Below are positions 10,112-18,852 of a stretch of DNA of 64,000 nucleotides, piece after piece. The stretch comes from Proteus cibi. Its GTDB lineage: Bacteria; Pseudomonadota; Gammaproteobacteria; Enterobacterales; Enterobacteriaceae. A program made the translations under genes and the position numbers. The DNA lies in NCBI RefSeq assembly GCF_003144405.1, contig NZ_PENW01000018.1, positions 214,971-278,970 on the forward strand. Reading direction: 5' to 3'. The notes beneath the pieces were generated by a model. The model was not told the DNA's origin, searched no databases, and saw only the letters and a program-made list of their open reading frames with translations. Every line of letters begins with the position of its first letter. Position 1 is the stretch's first letter.

Positions 10112-10603
10112 ATGAATTATATACTTCAAAAAATGACGGCTAAAGATATTAGTGCAGTAGCTCGATTATTACAGAAAAATTCTGAATCTCAGCAAGGTGG
10201 ATTATATGGTGAATACCCTCTAAATAAAGTTGAGGCGATGTATCAAAGTAGCACTAATGCCATTGTTGCACTTGACCAAGAAAATATTGTTGCTGTTGTT
10301 TTTAGCTTTCCCGTTACCTCTTTTTCGCTCCCCCCAATTGCTCAAGCTATTAACCAACTCTTTCCGGACATAACGCAAAACAATTGGTTTTACGGTCCTG
10401 TTTGTATTGATCAATCGCACCGAGGAAAGTCAATATTAAAAGATCTCTACCAACAGATCTGTTCTTTACATGGCGGGCACCCCATCGCATTTGTTAATAG
10501 CGAAAATATTCGCTCACTAAAAGCACATCAAAAATTAGGCATGGAGGTGGTTAAACACTTTGAGTTTAAAGGCACATCCTGGTGGGTTATTAAAGGACAA
10601 TGA
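10112..10603 (+). CDS. GNAT family N-acetyltransferase
   Basis: 163 residues with GNAT fold features: N-terminal strand-helix (YILQKMTAKDISAVARLLQKN), the central motif A region FYGPVCIDQSHRGKSILKDLYQQI (R/Q-x-x-G-x-G/A-like RGKSI), and the C-terminal NSENIRSLKAHQKLGM where the family has its Asn and helix. It should transfer an acetyl group from acetyl-CoA; the substrate is unknown. AAGGAAT lies ahead of the ATG. It stands alone between the adhesin and the GAG island. Confidence 0.75.
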   Translation: MNYILQKMTAKDISAVARLLQKNSESQQGGLYGEYPLNKVEAMYQSSTNAIVALDQENIVAVVFSFPVTSFSLPPIAQAINQLFPDITQNNWFYGPVCIDQSHRGKSILKDLYQQICSLHGGHPIAFVNSENIRSLKAHQKLGMEVVKHFEFKGTSWWVIKGQ

Positions 10604-10784
10604 AAACAAACGAAAGAAAAATGCTTACATTTTCTATTATCCAACTATCTTGCTAAAAATGGAGGTCCTTAGGTATTTTTGCTACCGTCATCACAAAACA
10701 CGAAATACCCATACAAATCATAATAATACATTAAACAATAAAAAGTTAATCTATTCTTAACAATATTCCAACTCCTATTTTAGC

Positions 10785-10808
10785 TGTCAAATTGCTTACA
10801 ATTTGACA
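10785..10808. repeat. Perfect 10-bp inverted repeat, possible operator
   Basis: Two 10-bp arms TGTCAAATTG and CAATTTGACA are separated by CTTA. No T-run follows, so it is more like a protein-binding site than a terminator. It could also end the upstream GNAT transcript. Confidence 0.5.
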
Positions 10809-10822
10809 TCATTATGTGATCT

Positions 10823-10848
10823 CCCTTTCAATTCTTGATCTTTCGTTA
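10823..10848 (+). promoter_or_regulatory. Candidate AgaR operator before the Tat sulfatase gene
   Basis: Contains CCTTTCAATTC and TCTTTCGTTAAC, resembling the TTTC-repeat operators known for AgaR in E. coli and the clearer copies at 35618 and 40142 in this window. Assigned by eye only. Confidence 0.4.
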
Positions 10849-10929
10849 ACTTACTTTTTGATCTTATACAAAAGTATAAATAAGATAAAAGACACCAATT
10901 CGAAAGTAAACGTAAAATAGGAGGAAGCA

Positions 10930-12489
10930 ATGACTGTTTCCCGCAGAACTTTTATCAAAGGACTCGCAGCCAGCGGTGCAGCAATGACTGTTTCTACCCC
11001 TGTTATTGCTAATTCAGGGAGTTCGACTTCTAACACGCGATCGCGTCCAGAAAATGCCCCTAACCTATTAATTGTTTTTCCCGATGAAATGCGTGCTCAT
11101 GCATTACAGTTTATGGGGGAAGATCCGTCAATTACACCTAATTTGAATAAATTTGCGAAGCAAGCCAAAGTAATGACGCAAATGGCTTCAAACTACCCTC
11201 TTTGCTCTCCATTTCGTGGCATGTTTATGACCGGTCAATACCCTGTACGTAATGGTATTACCGGAAATGCACATGACTATGGTGGCAAAGTAGGTATTGA
11301 TTTATCGCCTTATGCAAAATGTTGGTCGGATGTTTTAAAATCACTCGATTACAGCACTGGCTATATCGGTAAATGGCACCTTGATGCGCCTTATGAACCG
11401 TTTATTGAAAGTTACAACAACCCAATGGAAGGTCGTTATTGGAATGAATGGGCAGCACCAGATAGACGCCATGGTTTTGATTTTTGGTATTCTTATGGTA
11501 CTTATGATTTACATTTAAAACCAATGTATTGGGCAAACGATACCCCTCGAGATAAACCAATTTACATTGATCAATGGGGACCTGAACATGAAGCTGACAT
11601 GGCAATCAAGTTCCTCAAAAATGAAAACAATCAATTTAGAGATAATTCAAAACCATTTGCATTAGTGGTTTCAATGAACCCACCTCATTCACCTTATGAT
11701 CAGGTACCGAAAAAATACCTCGATGTTTATCAAGGTAAAACGTCAAAAGAGCTAAATACACGCCCTAATGTGCAGTGGGATACTGAATATCAAGAAGGCT
11801 ATGGACCCCAATATTTCAAAGAATATATGGCTATGGTCAACGGTGTTGATGAACAATTTGGTCGTATCGTAGATGAATTAGAAAAACAAGGTCTTGCTGA
11901 TAATACACTCGTCGTTTTCTTCTCTGATCATGGCAGTTGCTTAGGTGCCAATGGGCAAGCAACCAAAAATAATCCTTATGAAGAATCCATGCGTGTTCCG
12001 ATGATGTTTCGTTTGCCAGGTAAAATTAAACCAGGCGCGGACGATGCATTAATGTCAGCCCCTGATATTTATCCAACGATCTTAGGACTACTTGGTTTAT
12101 CAGAATGGATACCTGATTCAGTAGAAGGTACCGATCTTGCAGATAGAGTAATCACAGGCAAAGGCGACACAGCAAATTCTCAGCTTTACCTCTTTATTCC
12201 TTATGGTGAACCTTCATTCGGCAAACGAGGCGTAAGAACTAAAACACATACTTTGGTTATAGATAGACAAGATGGACAACCATTAAAATATACTTTATAT
12301 GACAATGTGAACGATCCATATCAAATAAAAAATATAGCCAAAGATAATATGCCTTTAATTGAAAAATTAATTAAAGAAGAATTAACCCCTTGGTTGGAAA
12401 AAACAGGAGATTCTTGGCGCGCCACTGAATTCATTACGGCAACAACCAATAAATTAAATAAAACAATATCTACATGTAAAGAAAAATAA
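10930..12489 (+). CDS. Tat-exported sulfatase, probably acting on chondroitin-type sugars
   Basis: 519 residues. The N-terminus has a twin-arginine signal (SRRTFIKGLAASGAAM). The S1 sulfatase core has the formylglycine signature LCSPFRGMFMTGQ with Cys92 as the residue to be converted, and metal-site residues in FPDEMRA and FFSDHGSCLGA. The enzyme should leave the cytoplasm folded, after anSME has made the formylglycine. AGGAGGAAGCA precedes the ATG. It heads the plus-strand lyase cluster, and P. vulgaris is known biochemically to make chondro-4- and chondro-6-sulfatases, so one of these activities is likely. Which position it cleaves cannot be told. The first metal site is DE rather than the usual DD. 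Confidence 0.87.
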   Translation: MTVSRRTFIKGLAASGAAMTVSTPVIANSGSSTSNTRSRPENAPNLLIVFPDEMRAHALQFMGEDPSITPNLNKFAKQAKVMTQMASNYPLCSPFRGMFMTGQYPVRNGITGNAHDYGGKVGIDLSPYAKCWSDVLKSLDYSTGYIGKWHLDAPYEPFIESYNNPMEGRYWNEWAAPDRRHGFDFWYSYGTYDLHLKPMYWANDTPRDKPIYIDQWGPEHEADMAIKFLKNENNQFRDNSKPFALVVSMNPPHSPYDQVPKKYLDVYQGKTSKELNTRPNVQWDTEYQEGYGPQYFKEYMAMVNGVDEQFGRIVDELEKQGLADNTLVVFFSDHGSCLGANGQATKNNPYEESMRVPMMFRLPGKIKPGADDALMSAPDIYPTILGLLGLSEWIPDSVEGTDLADRVITGKGDTANSQLYLFIPYGEPSFGKRGVRTKTHTLVIDRQDGQPLKYTLYDNVNDPYQIKNIAKDNMPLIEKLIKEELTPWLEKTGDSWRATEFITATTNKLNKTISTCKEK

Positions 12490-12500
12490 TAAAAATATCT

Positions 12501-12524
12501 GCGCCATAATTTTATGGCGCTATA
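12501..12524 (+). terminator. Hairpin after the Tat sulfatase gene
   Basis: Perfect stem GCGCCATAA / TTATGGCGC with a 2-nt centre, followed by TATATATA rather than a T-run; perhaps a partial terminator or an mRNA-stabilising hairpin between the sulfatase and porin genes. Confidence 0.5.
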
Positions 12525-12635
12525 TATAAACCCAATTCGCTGATATAAAAAATCCTTTTAATAAAATAAAGGGAAAGATGTCCTACACCTAAAAATTGAC
12601 TCAAATAAAAGCGAATAAAGAATTGGATATATACC

Positions 12636-13520
12636 ATGAACAAACTTCGTATTGCTCTTTTTTTACCTCTTCTTGGCTTAGGTTTAACTTCTTTTCATTC
12701 TCAGGCAGCTAATGTCAATGCCATGTTTTCTTGGGAAACGGCAGATTACGATACACCCAATAACTATGCTGGATATCGTGTAGATTTTAATATTAATCCA
12801 GATAAGTCTAACTGGTATTTCGATGTTGGTTTTCGTCAACGTGAACATGACAATAAGAACCGTTATCAGCGTTATGATTTACAGGGTAGTTATCGTTTTA
12901 AATTAAATAATGGTTGGATCCAACCCGGTTTAAAAGTACGTCAAGATCTCACTAACTATGATAATGGTAGCCGATTAACTATTGATTTTTATGAATCAAA
13001 AACCAATTACCAATTTCCAATTAATAAAGATTGGGTTTTAACGGGTAGCGTTTTATTTGGTTTACAAAAGAAAGAAGACAAACGTAGTAATGGTGTCACA
13101 AATACGGATTACTTAGGCTGGGAAATTGAACCTGGTCTACGTTATTTTGTCACGCCTAATATCAATACAACCGTTGCTTATTTTGATGGTGGTAAGCAAG
13201 CAATACGACATGAAGAATACGACACAAAAGAAACAAACCATAATCAACAATTACGTATGTATGTTAACTGGACGACACCAATAGGATTAATTGTTTCTCC
13301 ATCAATGCGTAAATCTATTTTTGGAAAAATAGAAGATAGAACAAATAAAGGCGTTTATATCGAAAAAGATATGACACGTTATACCTTACAAATGGCTTAT
13401 CAAATATCACCTCAATGGCGAGTCATGACGGAATATTATAATGAACGAGTTGAAAATAAAAATGATGGTAGTAAATCAACTCAGGATTATTTCAAAGTTT
13501 CATTCCGAGCAACATTCTAA
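12636..13520 (+). CDS. OmpG/KdgM-like monomeric outer-membrane porin
   Basis: 294 residues with a signal peptide ending HSQA-ANV and a mature part made of alternating aromatic and polar strands, ending in Phe (DYFKVSFRATF), the typical beta-barrel insertion signal. Length fits a 12- to 14-stranded barrel such as KdgM or OmpG, which let acidic oligosaccharides cross the outer membrane. Between a sulfatase and chondroitinases it most likely passes unsaturated chondroitin oligosaccharides; this specificity is inferred. The autotransporter gene follows after 36 bp, so this looks like the first gene of the porin-autotransporter-lyase operon. Confidence 0.8.
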   Translation: MNKLRIALFLPLLGLGLTSFHSQAANVNAMFSWETADYDTPNNYAGYRVDFNINPDKSNWYFDVGFRQREHDNKNRYQRYDLQGSYRFKLNNGWIQPGLKVRQDLTNYDNGSRLTIDFYESKTNYQFPINKDWVLTGSVLFGLQKKEDKRSNGVTNTDYLGWEIEPGLRYFVTPNINTTVAYFDGGKQAIRHEEYDTKETNHNQQLRMYVNWTTPIGLIVSPSMRKSIFGKIEDRTNKGVYIEKDMTRYTLQMAYQISPQWRVMTEYYNERVENKNDGSKSTQDYFKVSFRATF

Positions 13521-13556
13521 TAATTAAAATCATATAATTGTTCATGGAGTTATATT

Positions 13557-15722
13557 GTGAAAAATAAAAAATTGTTATTTTTAAGCGCTGCTATTTTATC
13601 AGCTATTTATGGTTCAGCATGGGCGACAGAATGTGATCCCACTTTAAATATCTGTGAAACGGTTAATGTTAATGACGGTAATACCGCTCAAATAAATAAA
13701 GATATCACGGTTTCTCAAGGTGATGGCGTTGTCTTTAATGGCTCATCAACAGAATACAAAGCTCAAGCAATTACAAAAAATATTACCGTTACGGGTGATG
13801 GAGCAAGTGCCATCAAGATAAATCAAGGGGCTTCTTTTAGCAGCAATATCAACTTAAATGGTGCTAACGTAACCAGTGAAAATGGCACAGCCATATTGGT
13901 TGAAGGTGATTTTCCTAAACGAGGTACTGGTGTTTATGTAAGAGACGGAGCCATTATTCGTGGAAAAACCGCAGCGATTGATTTTAGAACACTGAAAACC
14001 GGTTTTAGAAGTGATGTCAATGGCGAGATCCACGGGGATATTTTAGGAAATGGACATGCTGATACTAAAATAAATTTTGCTTATCAAGGGGGAGCTCAAA
14101 ATGCCCTATTTGATGGGTATAAAATTACTGGTGTTCCGTTAATTGAAAACCATGGCAATTTAACTATCCAAGGAAAAGACAGAACGATCCACTGGGAAGG
14201 TAATTTCATGAATAAGGAAAATAGCCAGCTCATTTTCCGCCTTGATGATAATACCAATACGGATGACGCTATTCTCCATGTTGACGGTGATGTCACCTTT
14301 AAAAAAGGCAGCCAAGCCAAATTAGATTTTAAAGGAACCAGTGTCGATAATATCATTAACAAAGATATCGTATTAATTTCTTCAAATTCCGCCATTAAAG
14401 ACGAAGCGGGTATCACCGTTACTGACGCTAATGCAATTGCACCCGATGTTTCACCTTTATTAGAAAAAACAGATTCATGGTTAGAGACAACACCGCCTAA
14501 TATTAGCGGAGGAGTTAGCGGCAATCAGTTAGTTGCACGTTATGGTATTAGCTATGAAGGTGGCAATAATTTTATTAGCGCCGCTGAACGTGGTGGTGTC
14601 AATGAAAATGGATTAGCAGCAGCTAATTTTGTTATTCCAACTGTTTTAAATGAATTCAATAATACGCGTAGTCAAATTTCAGATGAAGCACTCAGTCTAT
14701 TAGTTGCGGCTGGAAATGACGATAATAATATTGCTGCATTATCGAATGATTTAGCGCCTATCGCTGATGGCAGTGATATTCAAGCGGGATTAATCATGGT
14801 TGAAGATATGCGCAATAATATTGCGCATCGCTATTTACGCTACGATAACCAATTACCTATTGAAGAGAGAGAAGCCGGCTGGAATAGTTGGGCTAATATG
14901 CTGTACGGTTATGGCACACAAAGTAATCAAGGCGGTATAAACGGTTACAACACCTACCGCACTGGTATTCAAATTGGTACTGATTACGAAATTAATCAAG
15001 ATGCGCTTATTGGGGTTTCTTTTGCTTATAACTACGCCAAAGCTGATGCAAAACAACGTAACGCAAGTAAAGAAATTAACCATTTTGAATTTATGCCTTA
15101 CACCGGTTGGTACAGTGACACATTATTCCTAAACGGTAATTTAAATATTGGTTATTACACTGTTGATAGCGAGCGAGATATTGGTGGTAATACCGGATGG
15201 CAAGGAAATACCAAAGCAAAAGGTGATTATTCTGGTGTGCAATTAGGTTATCAGATTAATGCTGGAACTTATTTTGATTTAGACTTCATCCATATAAAAC
15301 CGATGCTGACTTACCAATACCAATGGCTCAATATTGATTCATGGGAAGAAACAGGATCTGCATTATCCATGCGAACTCATGGACAGCGTTACGCTGTTAA
15401 TCAATTAGGTGGTTCAGTTGCTTTATGGAATAGCTATCAAACCTCTTATGGCAAATTAACACCATCCCTTAATCTGCGTTACGTCAAAGATATTGCAGGT
15501 GACAATAATATTAATCAACGCCATAGCCTCACCTATTTTAATACTGGAGGAAGTACCTTTGATATTAAAGGAAATCGTGTTGGTGGTGACATTATTAGTG
15601 CTGAATTAGGTGCCAATCTCGATATTACCCAGTCGTTGAATTTAGGTACAACAATGGGATATCAGCGTTATGACAAGTTCAATGAAGGACGCATTGGCTT
15701 CACCGTTAGCCAGCGTTTCTAA
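13557..15722 (+). CDS. Classical autotransporter (type Va) with unknown passenger
   Basis: 721 residues from a GTG with TGGAG eight bases upstream. It has a signal peptide (LLFLSAAILSAIYGSAWA), a repetitive, Asn/Gly-rich passenger of about 400 residues with beta-helix-like turns (ITVTGDGASAIKINQGASF...), and a C-terminal autotransporter barrel of about 270 residues (from about ERE-AGWNSWANMLYGYG) ending GRIGFTVSQRF. The passenger may be shown on the surface or released. No protease or lyase motif is seen. Its place 11 bp before chondroitinase ABC I, inside the same transcription unit, suggests a role in attaching to or handling glycosaminoglycan or host matrix. Confidence 0.85.
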   Translation: MKNKKLLFLSAAILSAIYGSAWATECDPTLNICETVNVNDGNTAQINKDITVSQGDGVVFNGSSTEYKAQAITKNITVTGDGASAIKINQGASFSSNINLNGANVTSENGTAILVEGDFPKRGTGVYVRDGAIIRGKTAAIDFRTLKTGFRSDVNGEIHGDILGNGHADTKINFAYQGGAQNALFDGYKITGVPLIENHGNLTIQGKDRTIHWEGNFMNKENSQLIFRLDDNTNTDDAILHVDGDVTFKKGSQAKLDFKGTSVDNIINKDIVLISSNSAIKDEAGITVTDANAIAPDVSPLLEKTDSWLETTPPNISGGVSGNQLVARYGISYEGGNNFISAAERGGVNENGLAAANFVIPTVLNEFNNTRSQISDEALSLLVAAGNDDNNIAALSNDLAPIADGSDIQAGLIMVEDMRNNIAHRYLRYDNQLPIEEREAGWNSWANMLYGYGTQSNQGGINGYNTYRTGIQIGTDYEINQDALIGVSFAYNYAKADAKQRNASKEINHFEFMPYTGWYSDTLFLNGNLNIGYYTVDSERDIGGNTGWQGNTKAKGDYSGVQLGYQINAGTYFDLDFIHIKPMLTYQYQWLNIDSWEETGSALSMRTHGQRYAVNQLGGSVALWNSYQTSYGKLTPSLNLRYVKDIAGDNNINQRHSLTYFNTGGSTFDIKGNRVGGDIISAELGANLDITQSLNLGTTMGYQRYDKFNEGRIGFTVSQRF

Positions 15723-15733
15723 GGAGAAAAATA

Positions 15734-18700
15734 ATGCCGATATTTCGCTTTACTGCACTGGCTATCACATTGGGGCTATTATCAGCCCCTTATAATGCGA
15801 TTGCAGCCACCAGCAATCCTGCCTTTGATCCTAAAAATCTGATGCAGTCAGAAATCTATCATTTTGCGCAAAGTAACCCATTAGCAGACTTTTCATCAGA
15901 TAAAAACTCAACACTGACGTTATCTGATAAGCGTAGCATTATGGGAAACCAATCCCTTTTGTGGAAATGGAAAGGTGGAAGTAGCTTTACTTTGCATAAA
16001 AAACTGATTGTACCAACAGATAAAGAAGCCTCTAAAGCATGGGGACGCGCATCTACACCGGTTTTATCATTTTGGCTTTATAACGAAAAACCCATTGATG
16101 GCTATCTCACTATCGACTTAGGAGAGAAACTTAATTCAACCAGTGAAGCGCAAGCCGGTTTTAAAGTAAAATTGAATTTCACAGGCTGGCGTGCTGTTGG
16201 GATCTCTTTAAATAACGATCTTGAAAATAGAGAGATGACCTTAAATGCAATAAACACCTCTTCTGAGGGTACTCAAGACAGCATTGGTCGATCTTTGGGT
16301 GCTAATGTTGATAGCATTCGATTTAAAGCCCCGTCTAATGTGGGCCAAGGTGAAATCTATATCGATCGTATTATGTTTTCTATTGATGATGCTCGCTATC
16401 AATGGACTGATTATCAAGTGAAAACACGTTTATCAGAGCCTGAAATCCAATTTCATAACGTACAACCACAATTGCCAGTGACACCCGAAAACTTAGCTGC
16501 GATTGATCTTATTCGCCAGCGCCTGATTAATGAATTTGTTGGGGGTGAAAAAGAGGCAAATCTCGCACTAGAAGAAAATATTAGTAAATTAAAAAGTGAT
16601 TTTGATGCGCTCAATATTCGCGTTTTAGTTGATGGAGGAATACAAGGACGACATCTGATCACGGATAAACAAACTATTATTTATCAGCCAGAAAACCTTA
16701 ATTCTCAAGATAAATCGCTTTTTGATAATTATGTCATTCTTGGTAACTACACAACATTAATGTTTAATATCAGCCGAGCTTATATTCTTGAAAAAGATCC
16801 GACACAAAAAGCTCAGTTAAAACAGATGTACTTATTAATGACAAAGCATTTATTAGATCAAGGCTTTGTTAAAGGGAGTGCATTAGTCACAACCCATCAC
16901 TGGGGATACAGTTCTCGTTGGTGGTATATTTCTACACTATTAATGTCTGATGCCTTAAAAGAAGCAAATCTCCAAACTCAAGTTTATGATTCATTGCTAT
17001 GGTATTCACGAGAGTTTAAAAGTAGTTTTGATATGAAGGTAGGAGCAGATAGTTCAGATTTAGACTATTTCAACACCTTATCTCGTCAGCACTTAGCTTT
17101 ATTACTGCTAGAGCCTGATGATCAGAAACGCATCAACTTAGTTAATACTTTCAGTCATTACATTACTGGTGCATTAACTCAAGTACCACCAGGTAGTAAA
17201 GATGGTTTACGTCCTGATGGTACAGCGTGGCGGCATGAAGGTAACTATCCAGGTTACTCTTTCCCTGCCTTTAAAAATGCCTCTCAACTTATTTATTTAC
17301 TACGCGGTACCCCTTTTGCTGTTGGTGAAAGCGGTTGGAATAACCTGAAAAAAGCGATGGTATCGGCGTGGATTTACAGTAACCCTGAAGTCGGATTACC
17401 TCTTGCTGGACGGCATCCTTTTAACTCTCCATCGTTAAAATCTGTCGCTCAAGGCTACTACTGGCTTGCTATGTCTGCAAAACCATCTCCAGATAAAAAG
17501 CTCGCTTCTATTTATCTTGCGATTAGTGATAAAACGCAAAGTGAGTCGAGTGCTATTTTTGGCGAAACGATTGCTCCCGCAACCTTGCCACAAGGCTTCT
17601 ATGCCTTTAATGGCGGTGCTTTTGGTATTCATCGCTGGCAAGATAAAATGGTGACACTGAAAGCTTATAACACCAATGTTTGGTCATCTGAAATTTATAA
17701 CAAAGATAACCGCTATGGCCGTTACCAAAGCCATGGTGTAGCCCAAATAGTCAGTAATGGCTCACAGCTTTCACAAGGTTATCAACAAGAAGGCTGGGAT
17801 TGGAATAGAATGCCAGGAGCAACCACGATCCATCTTCCTCTTAAAGAGCTAGACAGTCCTAAACCTCATACGTTAATGCAACGTGGAGAACGTGGATTTA
17901 GTGGTACATCTGCTCTTGATGGTAAATATGGCATGATGGCATTTGATCTTATTTATCCTACTAACCTTGAGCGTTTTGATCCTAATTTCACCGCGAAAAA
18001 GAGCATATTAGCGGCGGATAATCACTTAATTTTTATTGGTAGCAATATAAATAGTAGTGATAAAAATAAAAATGTTGAAACCACCCTATTCCAGCATGCT
18101 ATTACACCTGAATTAAACGCCATTTGGATTAATGGGCAAAAAGTTGAAGCTTTTCCTTATCAAGCAACACTTAAACAAGGTGATTGGTTAATGGATAGCA
18201 ACGGCAATGGTTATTTAATTACTCAAGCAGAAAAAGTCAATATCAGTCGCCAACACCAGACCTCGGCTGAAAATAAAAATCGCCAGCCAACGGAAGGAAA
18301 CTTCAGTTCAGCGTGGATTGATCACAGCGTTCAACCTAAAGATTCCAGTTATGAGTATATGGTCTTTTTAGATGCGACTCCTGAAAAAATGAGGGAGATG
18401 GCAGAGAAATTCCGTGAAAATAATGGGTTATATCAGGTTCTTCGTAAAGATAAAGATGTTCATATTATTTACGATAAACTCAGCAATGTGACGGGATATG
18501 CTTTTTATCAATCTGCTTCAATTAAAGATAAATGGATCAAAAAGGTTGATAAACCCGCAATTGTGATGACTCATCATCAAGGAAATTCACTGACAATTAG
18601 TGCAGTAACACCTGATTTAAATATGACACGCCAGAAAGCGGCAACTGCCGTTACTATCAATGTCATCATCAATGGGAAATGGCAACCTACTAATAAAAAT

Positions 18701-18799
18701 AGCGAAGTAAAATATAACGTTTCAGGTGATAGCACTGAACTCACATTTACCAGTTACTTTGGTATTCCACAAGAAATCAAACTTTCACCTCTCTCTTGA
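15734..18799 (+). CDS. Chondroitinase ABC I (chondroitin sulfate ABC endolyase, PL8)
   Basis: 1021 residues, the exact length of the P. vulgaris enzyme, and its sequence follows the known protein with scattered substitutions. Signal peptide MPIFRFTALAITLGLLSAPY, mature start near ATSNPAFDP. Catalytic His501 and Tyr508 fall in WRHEGNYPGY at the right numbering, Arg560 in LAGRHPF and Glu653 in WSSEIYNK. The enzyme cuts chondroitin 4- and 6-sulfate, dermatan sulfate and, more slowly, hyaluronan by beta-elimination. N-terminal galactose-binding-like domain, middle alpha/alpha toroid, C-terminal beta-sandwiches. It lies 11 bp after the autotransporter gene with AAGGAGAAA before the ATG. Confidence 0.97.
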   Translation: MPIFRFTALAITLGLLSAPYNAIAATSNPAFDPKNLMQSEIYHFAQSNPLADFSSDKNSTLTLSDKRSIMGNQSLLWKWKGGSSFTLHKKLIVPTDKEASKAWGRASTPVLSFWLYNEKPIDGYLTIDLGEKLNSTSEAQAGFKVKLNFTGWRAVGISLNNDLENREMTLNAINTSSEGTQDSIGRSLGANVDSIRFKAPSNVGQGEIYIDRIMFSIDDARYQWTDYQVKTRLSEPEIQFHNVQPQLPVTPENLAAIDLIRQRLINEFVGGEKEANLALEENISKLKSDFDALNIRVLVDGGIQGRHLITDKQTIIYQPENLNSQDKSLFDNYVILGNYTTLMFNISRAYILEKDPTQKAQLKQMYLLMTKHLLDQGFVKGSALVTTHHWGYSSRWWYISTLLMSDALKEANLQTQVYDSLLWYSREFKSSFDMKVGADSSDLDYFNTLSRQHLALLLLEPDDQKRINLVNTFSHYITGALTQVPPGSKDGLRPDGTAWRHEGNYPGYSFPAFKNASQLIYLLRGTPFAVGESGWNNLKKAMVSAWIYSNPEVGLPLAGRHPFNSPSLKSVAQGYYWLAMSAKPSPDKKLASIYLAISDKTQSESSAIFGETIAPATLPQGFYAFNGGAFGIHRWQDKMVTLKAYNTNVWSSEIYNKDNRYGRYQSHGVAQIVSNGSQLSQGYQQEGWDWNRMPGATTIHLPLKELDSPKPHTLMQRGERGFSGTSALDGKYGMMAFDLIYPTNLERFDPNFTAKKSILAADNHLIFIGSNINSSDKNKNVETTLFQHAITPELNAIWINGQKVEAFPYQATLKQGDWLMDSNGNGYLITQAEKVNISRQHQTSAENKNRQPTEGNFSSAWIDHSVQPKDSSYEYMVFLDATPEKMREMAEKFRENNGLYQVLRKDKDVHIIYDKLSNVTGYAFYQSASIKDKWIKKVDKPAIVMTHHQGNSLTISAVTPDLNMTRQKAATAVTINVIINGKWQPTNKNSEVKYNVSGDSTELTFTSYFGIPQEIKLSPLS

Positions 18800-18806
18800 T
18801 ATCACT

Positions 18807-18834
18807 AAAAGGAACGCACTTGCGTTCCTTTTTA
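18807..18834 (+). terminator. Terminator-like hairpin between the two chondroitinase genes
   Basis: Perfect 11-bp stem AAAAGGAACGC / GCGTTCCTTTT around ACTT, continuing into TTTTTATTT. It sits seven bases after the ABC I stop and ends about 20 bases before the ABC II start, so it should act as a partial terminator or attenuator inside the lyase operon. Confidence 0.82.
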
Positions 18835-18852
18835 TTTGCAGGAAATCTGATT

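Larger units (their letters stand above)
10604..10929. promoter_or_regulatory. Intergenic control region ahead of the GAG island
   Basis: This 326-bp gap contains a perfect inverted repeat TGTCAAATTG-CTTA-CAATTTGACA at 10785-10808 and, right after it, a CTTTC-rich stretch (CCTTTCAATTC ... TCTTTCGTT, 10823-10848) like those before agaR and kbaY. No gene is seen in it. It should hold the promoter of the sulfatase gene. Confidence 0.5.

Noticed and set aside
10560..10760. 66-aa ORF after the GNAT gene
   Set aside because: It starts inside the GNAT gene in another frame, has no ribosome site and a low-complexity, Asn/His-rich translation.
14096..14524. 142-aa minus-strand ORF
   Set aside because: Shadow of the autotransporter passenger.
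18796..18852. Earlier start for chondroitinase ABC II
   Set aside because: It would translate through a terminator hairpin and add 19 residues before a normal signal peptide; the ATG at 18853 gives the known length.
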